From: Clostridia bacterium
GTDB taxonomy: Bacteria > Bacillota > Clostridia > Christensenellales > Borkfalkiaceae
Direction of reading: 5' to 3'
DNA length: 41,007 nucleotides
NCBI GenBank assembly: GCA_021204585.1
Contig: JAJPZC010000120.1
Coordinates: 1 to 41,007, forward strand
Shown here: in pieces, positions 7,235 to 15,444 of the stretch
How the letters are laid out: each line of letters opens with the position of its first letter
How positions within the stretch are numbered: the stretch's first letter is position 1
Made by a program: the position numbers and the translations under genes
The notes under the pieces: generated by a model
Database searches by the model: none
What the model was told of the DNA's origin: nothing
The model's input: only the letters and a program-made list of their open reading frames with translations

Positions 7235-8014
7235 TTATTCCTCTGCTGCAGGTGCGGCCTCTGCTGCCTCTTCGGGTGCGGAGTCTATTGCGCCTTCCGC
7301 TGCGGCTGCCTCAGGCGTCACTTCATATGCCTCGCCCTGGTTTGCCTCTATGACGGCGTTGGCGATGACGGAAGAGATGAGCTTGACGGCTCTGATGGCG
7401 TCATCGTTTCCGGGGATGACATAGTCTATGAGGTCGGGGTCGCAGTTTGTATCTGTGATTGCCACGATGGGTATGTTGAGCTTTCTAGCCTCCTTGACAG
7501 CTATGTCCTCGTTGTGGGGATCTACGATGAAGACCACTCCGGGAAGCTTTGTCATGTTCCTGATTCCCTCAAGGTTGGCCTGGAGCTTGCCGTACGTCTT
7601 CTTGAGATTGAGCACTTCTTTCTTGGGAAGAAGGTCAAACTCGCCGCTTGCCTCCATCTTCTCAAGCTTGGTCATGTAGTCGATGCGGGTGCGTATAGTC
7701 TTGAAGTTGGTGAGCGTGCCGCCCAGCCAGCGGGAGTTGATGTAGAACATGCCGCACCTTGTGGCCTCGTCCTTCACTGCGTCCTGCGCCTGCTTCTTTG
7801 TTCCTACGAACAGCACGGTCTTGCCGGCCTTGACGCTGTCCACGACAAAGTTGTACGCCTCTTCCACCTTCTGAACGGTTATCTGAAGGTCTATGATGTG
7901 GATGTCATTCCTTGCGGCGTAAATGTACTTCGCCATCTTGGGGTTCCACTTCCTTGTCTGATGCCCGAAATGCACGCCGGCCTCAAGCAACTGCTTCATG
8001 GAAATAACTGCCAT
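7235..8014 (-). CDS. rpsB: 30S ribosomal protein S2
   Basis: Protein of the 30S subunit that helps recruit S1 and mRNA. Signature regions: [50 protein letters not shown] and [23 protein letters not shown] (within residues 180-205). 259 residues, with an Ala/Glu-rich C-terminal tail of about 30 residues beyond the conserved core. Two SD-like sequences, GGAGG twice, precede the ATG. It heads the rpsB-tsf unit with its own strong promoter and a ~115-base structured leader. Confidence 0.97.
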   Translation of the reverse strand: MAVISMKQLLEAGVHFGHQTRKWNPKMAKYIYAARNDIHIIDLQITVQKVEEAYNFVVDSVKAGKTVLFVGTKKQAQDAVKDEATRCGMFYINSRWLGGTLTNFKTIRTRIDYMTKLEKMEASGEFDLLPKKEVLNLKKTYGKLQANLEGIRNMTKLPGVVFIVDPHNEDIAVKEARKLNIPIVAITDTNCDPDLIDYVIPGNDDAIRAVKLISSVIANAVIEANQGEAYEVTPEAAAAEGAIDSAPEEAAEAAPAAEE

Positions 8015-8064
8015 ACAATCCTCCGTTTACCTCCCCGCGGGCTACTTTACACGGCGCATGATAC

Positions 8065-8089
8065 ACGGCAACTAACAGATTTTTGCCGT
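8065..8089 (-). promoter_or_regulatory. Hairpin in the rpsB leader
   Basis: In the 5' leader, ACGGCAA and TTGCCGT (7 perfect pairs) flank an 11-base loop. S2 represses its own operon through the leader in other bacteria; whether this stem does that is inference. Confidence 0.45.
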
Positions 8090-8134
8090 CACGGAGCGCC
8101 CGCCCCACGGGTGTGAATTTTTTACAGCTTTGTC

Positions 8135-8163
8135 ATTCTAACAGACTTTCATATAATTGTAAA
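8135..8163 (-). promoter_or_regulatory. rpsB promoter
   Basis: TTTACA (8158-8163 complement), 17 bases, TAGAAT (8135-8140 complement). It is the only good promoter between the methyltransferase gene and rpsB and gives a leader of about 115 bases. Confidence 0.85.
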
Positions 8164-8259
8164 GCACTTTTGCCTGCCGCAATTCCCGTCCGGCGTCTTT
8201 TTTTGCCTCTTACAGACGCCAAAACCGCCATCCTGCAGGCTCTTATGCCTTCCTGGAGC
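8164..8259. repeat. Spacer with hairpin between methyltransferase gene and rpsB promoter
   Basis: Holds an inverted repeat GGCGTCT/AGACGCC (near 8191-8220) around a 15-base loop that includes a T7 run on the plus strand. It may serve as a weak 3' end for the methyltransferase transcript. Confidence 0.35.
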
Positions 8260-10446
8260 CTACACAAGGAACAGATTTTCCCCGTCCGTGCGCTCCCGCA
8301 CTACATCATACTCCGCCCCGTTCAGCCCGTACAGCCCCGCCACGAGGGCGTCCAGCTCATCATACAGCCGCTGTATCTCATCCCCACGGGACGCAGAGCA
8401 TATCCTGTCCGCAAGAATCTCAACATCTCTCTGTGTGCATCCATCTGCATATGGTATGGGTATTTGCTCTATATGAGACCTGAGAACCTTGATGGAATTG
8501 TACTGCTTGCGGAACCAGAACTGAGCCACCCTGGAGTTTAAAACGGCCATTACGTACTTGCAACTGAGGCCCGGAAGCTTTGGAATAAGTATGTTGCAGC
8601 TGTTCAAAGACAGTGTGCCCTGATCGTCATATGCAAATACAAGCTGGCTGCATATGAACCGGTACAAAAGCTTCTCCGGGGCCCTGTAACACTCCTCCGG
8701 AGCAACCTGCTGGAACCTTTCCGGGGTGAAAGCAATGTACCTTCCGGAGGGCATGAAACGGAACTTTCTGAGGTCTGAACCTCTGAGCACCATCTCATTT
8801 GAGTCAGTCTTAACCGAGGACACGTATCCCTTGTTATTGCCTGTAACGATGCCCAGGGCAAAGGTTGCGTTATCCTTCAGATACCAGACGTCTGACAAGC
8901 TTCCAAGCTTGCGCAGGACGGCATATTCCTCTTCAGTGATGTTGAGATTGAAGCATTCCGGCGAGATGCCTCGCCCTGCACAAACAATTGTTTGTACACC
9001 GCTCCAAGACACCTTCGCGCTGCAAAGGTACTCCCCCGTCTCTGTGTTTTTGTGGGTGCCGCACGCAGTGCGCTCCAGGGTCATGACCACACAGGGGCAC
9101 TGAACTCCGCTAAACACGTTGCCCATGTACCGGATGCTCCGTATCTCTGCCATGTCCAGGATAACCTGTCTGACCTCCTGATGGGATCGCACGTTAAGCA
9201 CTGCCTCCGGAACGACAAAAGACATGACGCCGCCGGGTTTCAATGAGGACAGTGCTTTTTCTATGAACACATCATATGACTCCGTCCTGGAGCCGCATGC
9301 TGACCTATACATGCCGTCCAGCACAACCGTCTCCACTTTGTCAAAGGCATACCCCCACGGAGGATTGCCTATTACGCACTCGAAGCCGCATGAATCATAC
9401 TCCGTAAGATAATCTGATACTGTCATGTTCCTGTAAAGGATGTCTGTATCCTTCAACCCATACTTCAATGCAAGATTGATCCGGGCCACCATGACACTGA
9501 CAGCATCCACATCATTGCCGTACACGTTTTCAATACGTACGCAGTCCGGCAGGCGCAGCAGGAAGTTGCCCGTGCCACAGCACGGATCCAGTATTCTGCC
9601 CTGCAGCATGCCCTCTTTCATGAGGTCTGAGACCATAACATCCACAACCTCAGCAGGGGTGTAATAAGCCCCTGCTGCCTTGCGGTCTCTTGCGTTCAGG
9701 CATGAGATGTACAAGAGACCCAGCACATCATTGCACCCTTCCGGCGCATACGGTATCTCATAAAGCTCCGGGTGCCTGGAGATGTAATCCCCTGCGTGGA
9801 TGCCCTCCAGGAGATCCAATACCAGACTAGCACAGGGAAGGCCACTGCCGTCTCTGTCTGCGAGGAAATCTCCTAGGGACATTGCCATGCCGTGCTCTGC
9901 AGAAAGCATCTGGACAGCTGCAGATGCCAGAACTGTGCGTATGAGCCCGTCTGTTATCTCTATATGGCTGCCTTCTATGTATGCCAGAGTGGCTGTTACG
10001 GAGGCAACGCCGTCACAGCCGGAGTCCAGGTATAAGCTGTATATGCCGTTGCCGGATACGTACTTCTTGTTGCGCCGGCTCTTCAAGGCATTGTTTGACC
10101 CGCTCTCAAGCTCAGCTTTAAGCTTCATAATGTATGACGCATCAAACTCAGGTGATCTGCCGCTTCCATCTGACGGAACCAGTTTGCCAAGCTTAAGCCA
10201 GTTGCGGCCTGTTGCTGCGGATACACCAAGCTCATGACATACATCATTCAGAGACAGCATCTGTCTGGTTCTTGAAGGCATGAAAAGTCTGGCGACCGGC
10301 TTAGGGGCATTCCCCGGGATGATCCATCTGCCTCCTACTCTTTGCGCTCCTTCTATTCGTGCAGCCTCACACAGCTGCTGAATTATGCGTACAGACATTC
10401 CGAACTTGTCAGAGGCTTCTTTGACGGTCATATACTTTACTGGCAT
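8260..10446 (-). CDS. HTH-domain N6-adenine DNA methyltransferase (Eco57I/TaqI-like), apparently solitary
   Basis: A DNA adenine methyltransferase with an unusual front end. Residues ~5-60 (YMTVKEASDKFGMSVRIIQQ...) and ~70-130 (MLSLNDVCHELGVSAATGRNWLKLGK) look like two helix-turn-helix domains of MerR/excisionase type. The catalytic part carries AGAYYTPAEVVDVMV (motif X), ILDPCCGTGNFLL (motif I, SAM) and CVIGNPPWGYAF (motif IV, catalytic NPPW). The C-terminal third resembles the TaqI-type target recognition region. I use ATG 10444-10446, with GAGGT upstream; earlier in-frame starts lie inside the promoter. 728 residues. No nuclease motif (PD-ExK) is evident and no restriction gene is adjacent. 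Roles could be epigenetic regulation, an anti-restriction orphan, or a type IIG relic. Confidence 0.85.
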   Translation of the reverse strand: MPVKYMTVKEASDKFGMSVRIIQQLCEAARIEGAQRVGGRWIIPGNAPKPVARLFMPSRTRQMLSLNDVCHELGVSAATGRNWLKLGKLVPSDGSGRSPEFDASYIMKLKAELESGSNNALKSRRNKKYVSGNGIYSLYLDSGCDGVASVTATLAYIEGSHIEITDGLIRTVLASAAVQMLSAEHGMAMSLGDFLADRDGSGLPCASLVLDLLEGIHAGDYISRHPELYEIPYAPEGCNDVLGLLYISCLNARDRKAAGAYYTPAEVVDVMVSDLMKEGMLQGRILDPCCGTGNFLLRLPDCVRIENVYGNDVDAVSVMVARINLALKYGLKDTDILYRNMTVSDYLTEYDSCGFECVIGNPPWGYAFDKVETVVLDGMYRSACGSRTESYDVFIEKALSSLKPGGVMSFVVPEAVLNVRSHQEVRQVILDMAEIRSIRYMGNVFSGVQCPCVVMTLERTACGTHKNTETGEYLCSAKVSWSGVQTIVCAGRGISPECFNLNITEEEYAVLRKLGSLSDVWYLKDNATFALGIVTGNNKGYVSSVKTDSNEMVLRGSDLRKFRFMPSGRYIAFTPERFQQVAPEECYRAPEKLLYRFICSQLVFAYDDQGTLSLNSCNILIPKLPGLSCKYVMAVLNSRVAQFWFRKQYNSIKVLRSHIEQIPIPYADGCTQRDVEILADRICSASRGDEIQRLYDELDALVAGLYGLNGAEYDVVRERTDGENLFLV

Positions 10447-10467
10447 GGCAACCTCAATGCTGAGAAC

Positions 10468-10499
10468 TACATTAATGTACTCATTGTAGGACATTAATG
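10468..10499. promoter_or_regulatory. Repeated ACATTAATG operator-like sites at the methyltransferase promoter
   Basis: A perfect 12-bp palindrome TACATTAATGTA (10468-10479) lies just downstream of the -10. Its core ACATTAATG recurs exactly 22 bp away (10491-10499), in the promoter spacer. Two turns of helix spacing around the -10 suggests binding by a dimeric repressor, perhaps the gene's own HTH domains. Confidence 0.55.
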
Positions 10500-10512
10500 A
10501 TAGGATAGTCAA
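10483..10512 (-). promoter_or_regulatory. Methyltransferase gene promoter
   Basis: TTGACT (10507-10512 complement), 18 bases, TACAAT (10483-10488 complement). The start site would be about 30 bases before the chosen ATG, which rules out the longer ORF starts. Confidence 0.75.
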
Positions 10513-11043
10513 CTAGAAATTCCAAGCTAAAACAGCAGATTCATGGCATGCCATACAGGGCGCCGGAAAGCTGCACCTGACCCATTAAACTCCCGCATGT
10601 TAAAAATCACTGCACCTGTGTTCAGCCGAGTATGCAGGGGAAAATTCCAACCGCAAGACAATTTGAACCGGTTTGATCAATGATTACAGCATATGCGCCG
10701 GGTTATTGGAATCCGGGCCGCAATATGCCACATCCTCACCAAGGGACGGCACACCTGTAATGGCATGAAGCAGAAATGCGTATATCAAGGGGGTATCTGT
10801 GATGCAGATTGCAGTTACGTACAGCGATATTGCACTATGTGTAAAAAATTTCACAAAACTTTAGCCGGGCTTACGATTTTTTAGTTTTGGAGCCGGACTA
10901 TGGTTGAAAAAATGCAATTCTGAACATATATGAAGGGATTTTTTGTCATAAGATTTTATGACAAAATGTGACAAATTTGTGGATTTCGTGAAAAATTGCC
11001 TCACATGCGCGCGCCATATTAGAAAATTCTTCCAAATTTTAGG
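10513..11043. other. 530-base divergent intergenic region
   Basis: No supported gene. The left half has ordinary composition. The right half (about 10860-11040) is markedly AT-rich, with runs of A and T and a large palindrome at 10941-10966; it could act as an upstream element for the ABC operon promoter. A 63-codon cysteine-containing ORF (10693-10884, +) has no ribosome binding site and is not called. Confidence 0.5.
10941..10966. repeat. Perfect 11-bp palindrome upstream of the ABC operon
   Basis: Arms TTTTGTCATAA and TTATGACAAAA flank GATT. A further TGACAAA half-site follows at about 10969-10975 and runs into ACAAATTTGT. It lies ~80 bp above the -35, a plausible regulator binding cluster. 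It is not followed by a T-tract that would make it a terminator of any gene. Confidence 0.65.
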
Positions 11044-11072
11044 TAGACAAGATTTTGTTTCTCGGTTATAAT
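11044..11072 (+). promoter_or_regulatory. Promoter of the ABC/YwaF operon
   Basis: TAGACA (11044-11049), 17 bases, TATAAT (11067-11072); 5/6 and 6/6 matches to consensus. It yields a leader of about 145 bases. Confidence 0.85.
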
Positions 11073-11155
11073 GAGCGGGTTGAACGCTTTTGTTGCATAA
11101 GCGGCACTGTATGTGCCTGTGTCGGAAATAAGCAGGCATGTGAGAGAGCCAAGGG

Positions 11156-11178
11156 CCTTGAGAGAGCAGGCCTCAAGG
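11156..11178 (+). promoter_or_regulatory. Leader hairpin of the ABC/YwaF operon
   Basis: CCTTGAG and CTCAAGG form 7 perfect pairs around a 9-base loop in the 5' leader, about 45 bases before the ATG. Function unknown; no known riboswitch class recognised. Confidence 0.4.
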
Positions 11179-11223
11179 GTTCAGCAGATCCTTTTAGAGT
11201 GTGTGCTAGATTAGGAGACTGGA

Positions 11224-13533
11224 ATGAGTTACCTGGTATGCTTCGGCACGGCGGCCGTGATCATTGCATTGTATGTTGTGTTCCGGCGCTGGGTTGAAAA
11301 ACATATAAGCATAGTCCTGAAAGTACTTTCGGGACTTCTTTGCGTTGTGTTTTTCATCAGGTACTTCGGCTCCAAGGGATCTCTCCTTGCAGATGTGGTG
11401 GCGGTAGGGACCAATAATCCGTTCGAGTCAGGGTTCGTGTGCGCCATGGCCTCCATCTGCGTATGGCTGGAGATTGCGTCCATTACAGTGACGGAGATAT
11501 TCCCGTACTTTGAGCACCGGCCCTTGATGCACAACCTTTCAAAGACTTTCTGCCTCGTGTCGGCCGTGCTCAACATGGTGTTCCTGCGCTGGACAGCGTA
11601 TACGTTCACGGGTTCGTACGGGCTGGATTATGTTTCTGCCTTCATGGCCATTGAGGTGGCAATCATATTCTGCATGTCGCTCCATACGCTGTGGGCGGAC
11701 AAGAGCTTCTGGGTTGCGAAGGGCCAGCTGAAGGACTTCCTGGTGTTCCTGCCGGTGGTCCTTGTTGTGGCGCTTCCCCCCTACACCCTCCAGTCTTTGT
11801 TCGGCAACATGGGCTACTACTATACGACAAGCCTTGCATCATACCACCGCATGTACCTGTACATTGCGGTTCTGGTGTTTGTCGGAATGTACATGCTGCT
11901 AAGGCGTCATGACAGGGAGTTCGTCAGGATGGTGCTCCTGTTTATGTCGCTGGCGGCGCTTGTATCCTTCCTGTATGACTATGACTTCTCAAGGTTTGCG
12001 GAGCCCTCAATGTGGCCGCTGCACCTGTGCTGCGCAGTTCTGTTTGTGCTGCCCGTGGTGTTTATGTTCCGCATCAACTGGCTGTACTACTTCACGCTGT
12101 TTATAGGGGTTGCGGGCGCAGTGTTTGCCATGTTCGTTCCGAACACCGCAACGGAGCTTGGAGCTTTGTCCCCTGACGTGATGAGGTTCTGGATAAACCA
12201 CATCGCAGTATTTGCGCTTCCAATCCTTGCCGTCTTCTGCGGCGTGTACGAACGTCCGAAGGTGAAGGATTTCTTATATTCGCTGATAGTGTACGCAGCG
12301 TACTTCCTGGTCATAAACTTCGTGAACGCATGGTTTACGGCACTGTATGACACCAGCGTGGACTTCTTCTTCACGAACGGCACGGTTATAATGTCCGTTC
12401 TGGGCGCAGAGAGCCTGAAGAACATTGTATGGGTTGTCCACCTTGGAAACCTGGAGCTCACTTTCATGTACGCATACCAGCTCATATTCCTGTTTGCGTA
12501 TGCGGCGCTGTGCGCAATATGGTGGGCCGTCCTCATATGGATCTTTCATGCGCAGGACATATACCTTGCGTCGGAGGACAGATACAGGGAGATTAAAGTT
12601 GAAGAGTACGCTCTGTGCCAAAAGTACGGCCAGAAGCGCCCGGGAGACTGTATGAACGAAGAGACAAAAGACAAACTGGTTATAAGAGACTTTTCCAAGC
12701 GGTACGGCCGCAACACATTCTACTCCACGCATGACATCAACATAGAGGTTCCTGCGGGAGAGATATGCGGCTTCCTCGGAGCCAACGGAGCGGGCAAGAG
12801 CACAACCATAAAGTGCGTCGTAGGCATCCAGCCCCCCACTGCCGGCACCATAGAGATAAACGGCTATGACATAGAAAAGCAGCCTGCGGAGGCCAAGGCC
12901 CAGATAGGCTACGTCCCGGATCACTACGCTTTGTATGAGAACCTCACCGGCCGCGAGTACATAAACTACGTAGCAGACCTGTACGGCATCTCAAAGGCAG
13001 AAAGGGACGCCAGGCTGGATGACCTTCTGGACAAACTCACCATGAAGGACGCAATAGACGCCAGGATCTCATCATACTCCCACGGCATGAAGCAGAAGGT
13101 TGCCATAATGTCCGCCCTCGTCCACAACCCCAAGCTGTGGATACTGGATGAGCCCCTCACAGGCCTTGATCCCAACTCCGTGTACGAGATCAAGGAGTGC
13201 ATGAAGGAGCATGCGCACAAAGATGGCAACATAGTCTTCTTCTCCACGCACCTTCTGGACGTTGCGGAGACGGTCTGCGACAGAGTCCTTATAATAAAGC
13301 ACGGCCACATCATAGCAGAGGTTCGGGTGGCAGACCTCAAGGCCCGCGGCGAGACGCTGGAGCAGTTCTACCTTCAGGTCATCGGCGAACACAACGAGGG
13401 CCACTCCCCTTACCCGGACGAAGACAGCACCAGGAAAAATACCTCTCATCCCGGCGGCCTGTTCTTCAACCGTCCCAGAAAGTCCAAGCAGGAAGAGAAG
13501 CCTGCAGAGGCCAAGGACGCAGCAGAGAACTAG
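11224..13533 (+). CDS. Fusion of YwaF/TMEM164-like membrane domain with ABC transporter ATPase
   Basis: Residues 1-~450 are an integral membrane domain with about a dozen hydrophobic segments. The central MWPLHLCCAVLFVLPVV and following YYFTLFIGVAGAVFAMF stretches resemble the YwaF (TIGR02206)/TMEM164 family. Residues ~480-740 are an ABC ATPase: Walker A GANGAGKST at ~519, IGYVPDHYALYENLTG, signature YSHGMKQKV, Walker B LWILDEPLTGLDP, and STHLLDVAE with the switch His. A charged tail of ~45 residues ends the protein. AGGAGACTGG precedes the ATG. At residue 477, exactly at the domain boundary, an in-frame ATG (12652) is preceded by GGGAGACTGT, almost the same ribosome binding site; an ATPase-only product is therefore possible. 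It heads an operon with an ABC-2 permease, so it likely energises export; the substrate is unknown. Confidence 0.88.
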   Translation: MSYLVCFGTAAVIIALYVVFRRWVEKHISIVLKVLSGLLCVVFFIRYFGSKGSLLADVVAVGTNNPFESGFVCAMASICVWLEIASITVTEIFPYFEHRPLMHNLSKTFCLVSAVLNMVFLRWTAYTFTGSYGLDYVSAFMAIEVAIIFCMSLHTLWADKSFWVAKGQLKDFLVFLPVVLVVALPPYTLQSLFGNMGYYYTTSLASYHRMYLYIAVLVFVGMYMLLRRHDREFVRMVLLFMSLAALVSFLYDYDFSRFAEPSMWPLHLCCAVLFVLPVVFMFRINWLYYFTLFIGVAGAVFAMFVPNTATELGALSPDVMRFWINHIAVFALPILAVFCGVYERPKVKDFLYSLIVYAAYFLVINFVNAWFTALYDTSVDFFFTNGTVIMSVLGAESLKNIVWVVHLGNLELTFMYAYQLIFLFAYAALCAIWWAVLIWIFHAQDIYLASEDRYREIKVEEYALCQKYGQKRPGDCMNEETKDKLVIRDFSKRYGRNTFYSTHDINIEVPAGEICGFLGANGAGKSTTIKCVVGIQPPTAGTIEINGYDIEKQPAEAKAQIGYVPDHYALYENLTGREYINYVADLYGISKAERDARLDDLLDKLTMKDAIDARISSYSHGMKQKVAIMSALVHNPKLWILDEPLTGLDPNSVYEIKECMKEHAHKDGNIVFFSTHLLDVAETVCDRVLIIKHGHIIAEVRVADLKARGETLEQFYLQVIGEHNEGHSPYPDEDSTRKNTSHPGGLFFNRPRKSKQEEKPAEAKDAAEN
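12640..12654 (+). promoter_or_regulatory. Internal ribosome binding site and start at the fusion joint
   Basis: GGGAG, five bases, ATG (12652-12654), in frame with the fusion gene, starting MNEETKDKLVIRDF. The 5' start has AGGAG spaced seven bases from its ATG with nearly the same sequence between. It could give a separate 293-residue ATPase. Confidence 0.5.
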
Positions 13534-13585
13534 CCGGACCAATTGCCGGACCAATTGCCGGACCAATTGCCGGACCAATTGCCGG
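13534..13585. repeat. 12-bp tandem repeat, four copies
   Basis: Four exact copies of CCGGACCAATTG start right after the stop codon of the fusion gene (13534-13581), followed by a partial CCGG. Each unit holds the palindrome CAATTG. A short mini-satellite, likely variable in copy number between strains. Confidence 0.9.
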
Positions 13586-13785
13586 TCGGTTCATTTACAG
13601 GCGCATGCCTGGGGTCTACAGACTCGTTGGGTGCGCATAAACAAAGCATATAACGCCTTCATGGCACAATATAGAGCCGCATGCAGCGGCAATACAGAGG
13701 CCGCTTGAAGTGGCGGCACAGACAGGAACACAGCAGCAGGGCCCCTCCATGGGAGGGCACGCACACACACAGACAGAGGACAAGA
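13586..13785. other. Spacer between fusion gene and permease gene
   Basis: 200 bases without a recognisable gene, promoter or terminator. The genes are probably cotranscribed across it. Confidence 0.4.
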
Positions 13786-15444
13786 ATGAACGAATTCCGC
13801 ACGCTGTTTCAGATGCAGCTGAAAGAAAAAATGGATATCTCATTCCTGAAGAGCCCTGGGAGGATGACATTGAAGGTCCTCCAGTTTGTGATAGAGTTCG
13901 CCGTCGTGTGTGTCGTAGCCTACGTCATACTGTACCTGTGCCAGTACTTCAACCTCTTTGCGCCCTTGGGGCATTTGCCGGTGGGAGTCATGTCCGTCGT
14001 GTTTGCGGTCATGTTCCTGTTCACAATCATAACCTGCACGGTATCCCTTTCAAAAAACCTGTTCCAGAGCAGCGACAATGCCGTGCTGTTCGCACTGCCG
14101 GCGTCATCTGAGATGCTGTTCTTCTCAAAGCTTGCGGTGTATCTCATTAGCGAGATAAAGAGGACGTACCTGTTCCTCGTGCCGGTGTTCATAGCGTATG
14201 CCATACTGGTCTCTCTGCCGTGGTATGCGTACATATGGATAATCGTGATGCTTGGCATCTTTACCCTGTTCCTCGTGCTCTTTGCAGGCCTCCTCTCCAT
14301 CCCCATCAACTATATTGTAAAATTCTTCAACCGCTTCACAGTGGCAAAGATCGTGGGCGTGGTTGTGATCCTGGGCCTTGCGGTATGGTTCATAGTCTGG
14401 ATAGTAGGCATCATACCGGACAACGTGAACCTCGTAAAGAACTGGGTCATAATAACAGAGACGCTGCGCAATGCCGTAAGCTGGTTCCAGACGCATCTGT
14501 ACATATTCTATGCCTTCACCATGTTCCTTTGCGGCAGGTATGAGGGCCTCACCATAACGTTCTGGACCACGTACTCGTGGGCGGTCCTGCTGATACTCAT
14601 CGGCTGCATCGCTGCGCTTGCCGGGTTCAACTACCTCATCTCCCACTACCTCTACAACCGCGTGGCCGTTCCGCAGTACACGGACTCAGGGGAAAAGGAG
14701 CGCAAACCGGTCAGAAACCATGCACACAAAGGATTCGCATCGTCGTGCATATATGAGTCCTTAAGGCTTATGCGCGCAGGCGGAGTCCTCGGCTCCACGC
14801 TTGCCTCAATCATAATAATACCGTGCGTAACGGTCCTTATAAACACCATATACTCCGCTATAGCCACAAGGACTTTGGGCGACTACATGATAGTAGCCTT
14901 CAACGTGATGATCGTGCTCCTTCTGGCCACGTCAAGCAACGTGTGGACGTCATCCGTATACAGCAGGGACGGAGAATCGCTGCCTCTTCGCAGCGCAATG
15001 CCTCAGAAGCCCTTCCCCATGCTCTTCTCGAGGCTCACCTACAGCTTCATAGCGACCATTCTTATGGTTGTGCCCTCCTGCGTCATCTTCATGATAATGG
15101 AAGACATGGCAACTCTGGACGGCATCCTGCTTGCCATCTTCATGCTTTTCATATGCTTCGGCCACATAATCTGGAGTGCGGAGATGGACTTCACCCATCC
15201 GAGGATTGAGGCCTTCAAGACATCCGGTGCTGCTGCCACGAACTCAAACGAGGCTAAGTCCGTTGTGCTCTCGTTTATCTTAAGCGCCGTTGCATTGGGA
15301 TTAGTCCTGTTCTTCCTCTTGGATACAAGCAAACTGCCGTATGTGCGCATTCTTGTCATTGCAGCCGTCTTCCTCGCATACAGGATAGTGACATTCTGGT
15401 TTAAATCAAGGACTATGTACGGCTTCGGGGAGGATAAAGAATGA
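13786..15444 (+). CDS. ABC-2 type permease, multi-spanning
   Basis: A 552-residue membrane protein with about 12 hydrophobic segments in two halves, split by a polar loop around residues 300-335 (RVAVPQYTDSGEKERKPVR). The N-terminal MNEFRTLFQMQLKEKM, an amphipathic cytosolic helix before the first membrane segment, is typical of ABC-2 exporter subunits. I recognise no narrower family. The start ATG 13786 has AGAGGACAAG before it; the ORF track start 35 codons earlier would add an Arg/His-rich tail with no ribosome binding site. It is paired with the ATPase of the preceding fusion gene, and its stop overlaps the ATG of the next gene (ATGA). Confidence 0.85.
   Translation: MNEFRTLFQMQLKEKMDISFLKSPGRMTLKVLQFVIEFAVVCVVAYVILYLCQYFNLFAPLGHLPVGVMSVVFAVMFLFTIITCTVSLSKNLFQSSDNAVLFALPASSEMLFFSKLAVYLISEIKRTYLFLVPVFIAYAILVSLPWYAYIWIIVMLGIFTLFLVLFAGLLSIPINYIVKFFNRFTVAKIVGVVVILGLAVWFIVWIVGIIPDNVNLVKNWVIITETLRNAVSWFQTHLYIFYAFTMFLCGRYEGLTITFWTTYSWAVLLILIGCIAALAGFNYLISHYLYNRVAVPQYTDSGEKERKPVRNHAHKGFASSCIYESLRLMRAGGVLGSTLASIIIIPCVTVLINTIYSAIATRTLGDYMIVAFNVMIVLLLATSSNVWTSSVYSRDGESLPLRSAMPQKPFPMLFSRLTYSFIATILMVVPSCVIFMIMEDMATLDGILLAIFMLFICFGHIIWSAEMDFTHPRIEAFKTSGAAATNSNEAKSVVLSFILSAVALGLVLFFLLDTSKLPYVRILVIAAVFLAYRIVTFWFKSRTMYGFGEDKE

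Noticed and set aside
10801-10863. 20-codon ORF preceded by AGGGGG
   Set aside because: Good SD-like spacing but very short, no recognisable peptide and no promoter; likely chance.
10693-10884. 63-codon plus-strand ORF with six cysteines
   Set aside because: No ribosome binding site, no known motif, and it ends in the AT-rich regulatory region. Kept as unsupported.
11410-11440. GTTCGA-like tRNA T-loop
   Set aside because: Inside the fusion gene; no acceptor or anticodon arms can be formed.
13534-13585. CRISPR array
   Set aside because: Repeats are 12 bp, directly abutting, with no spacers.
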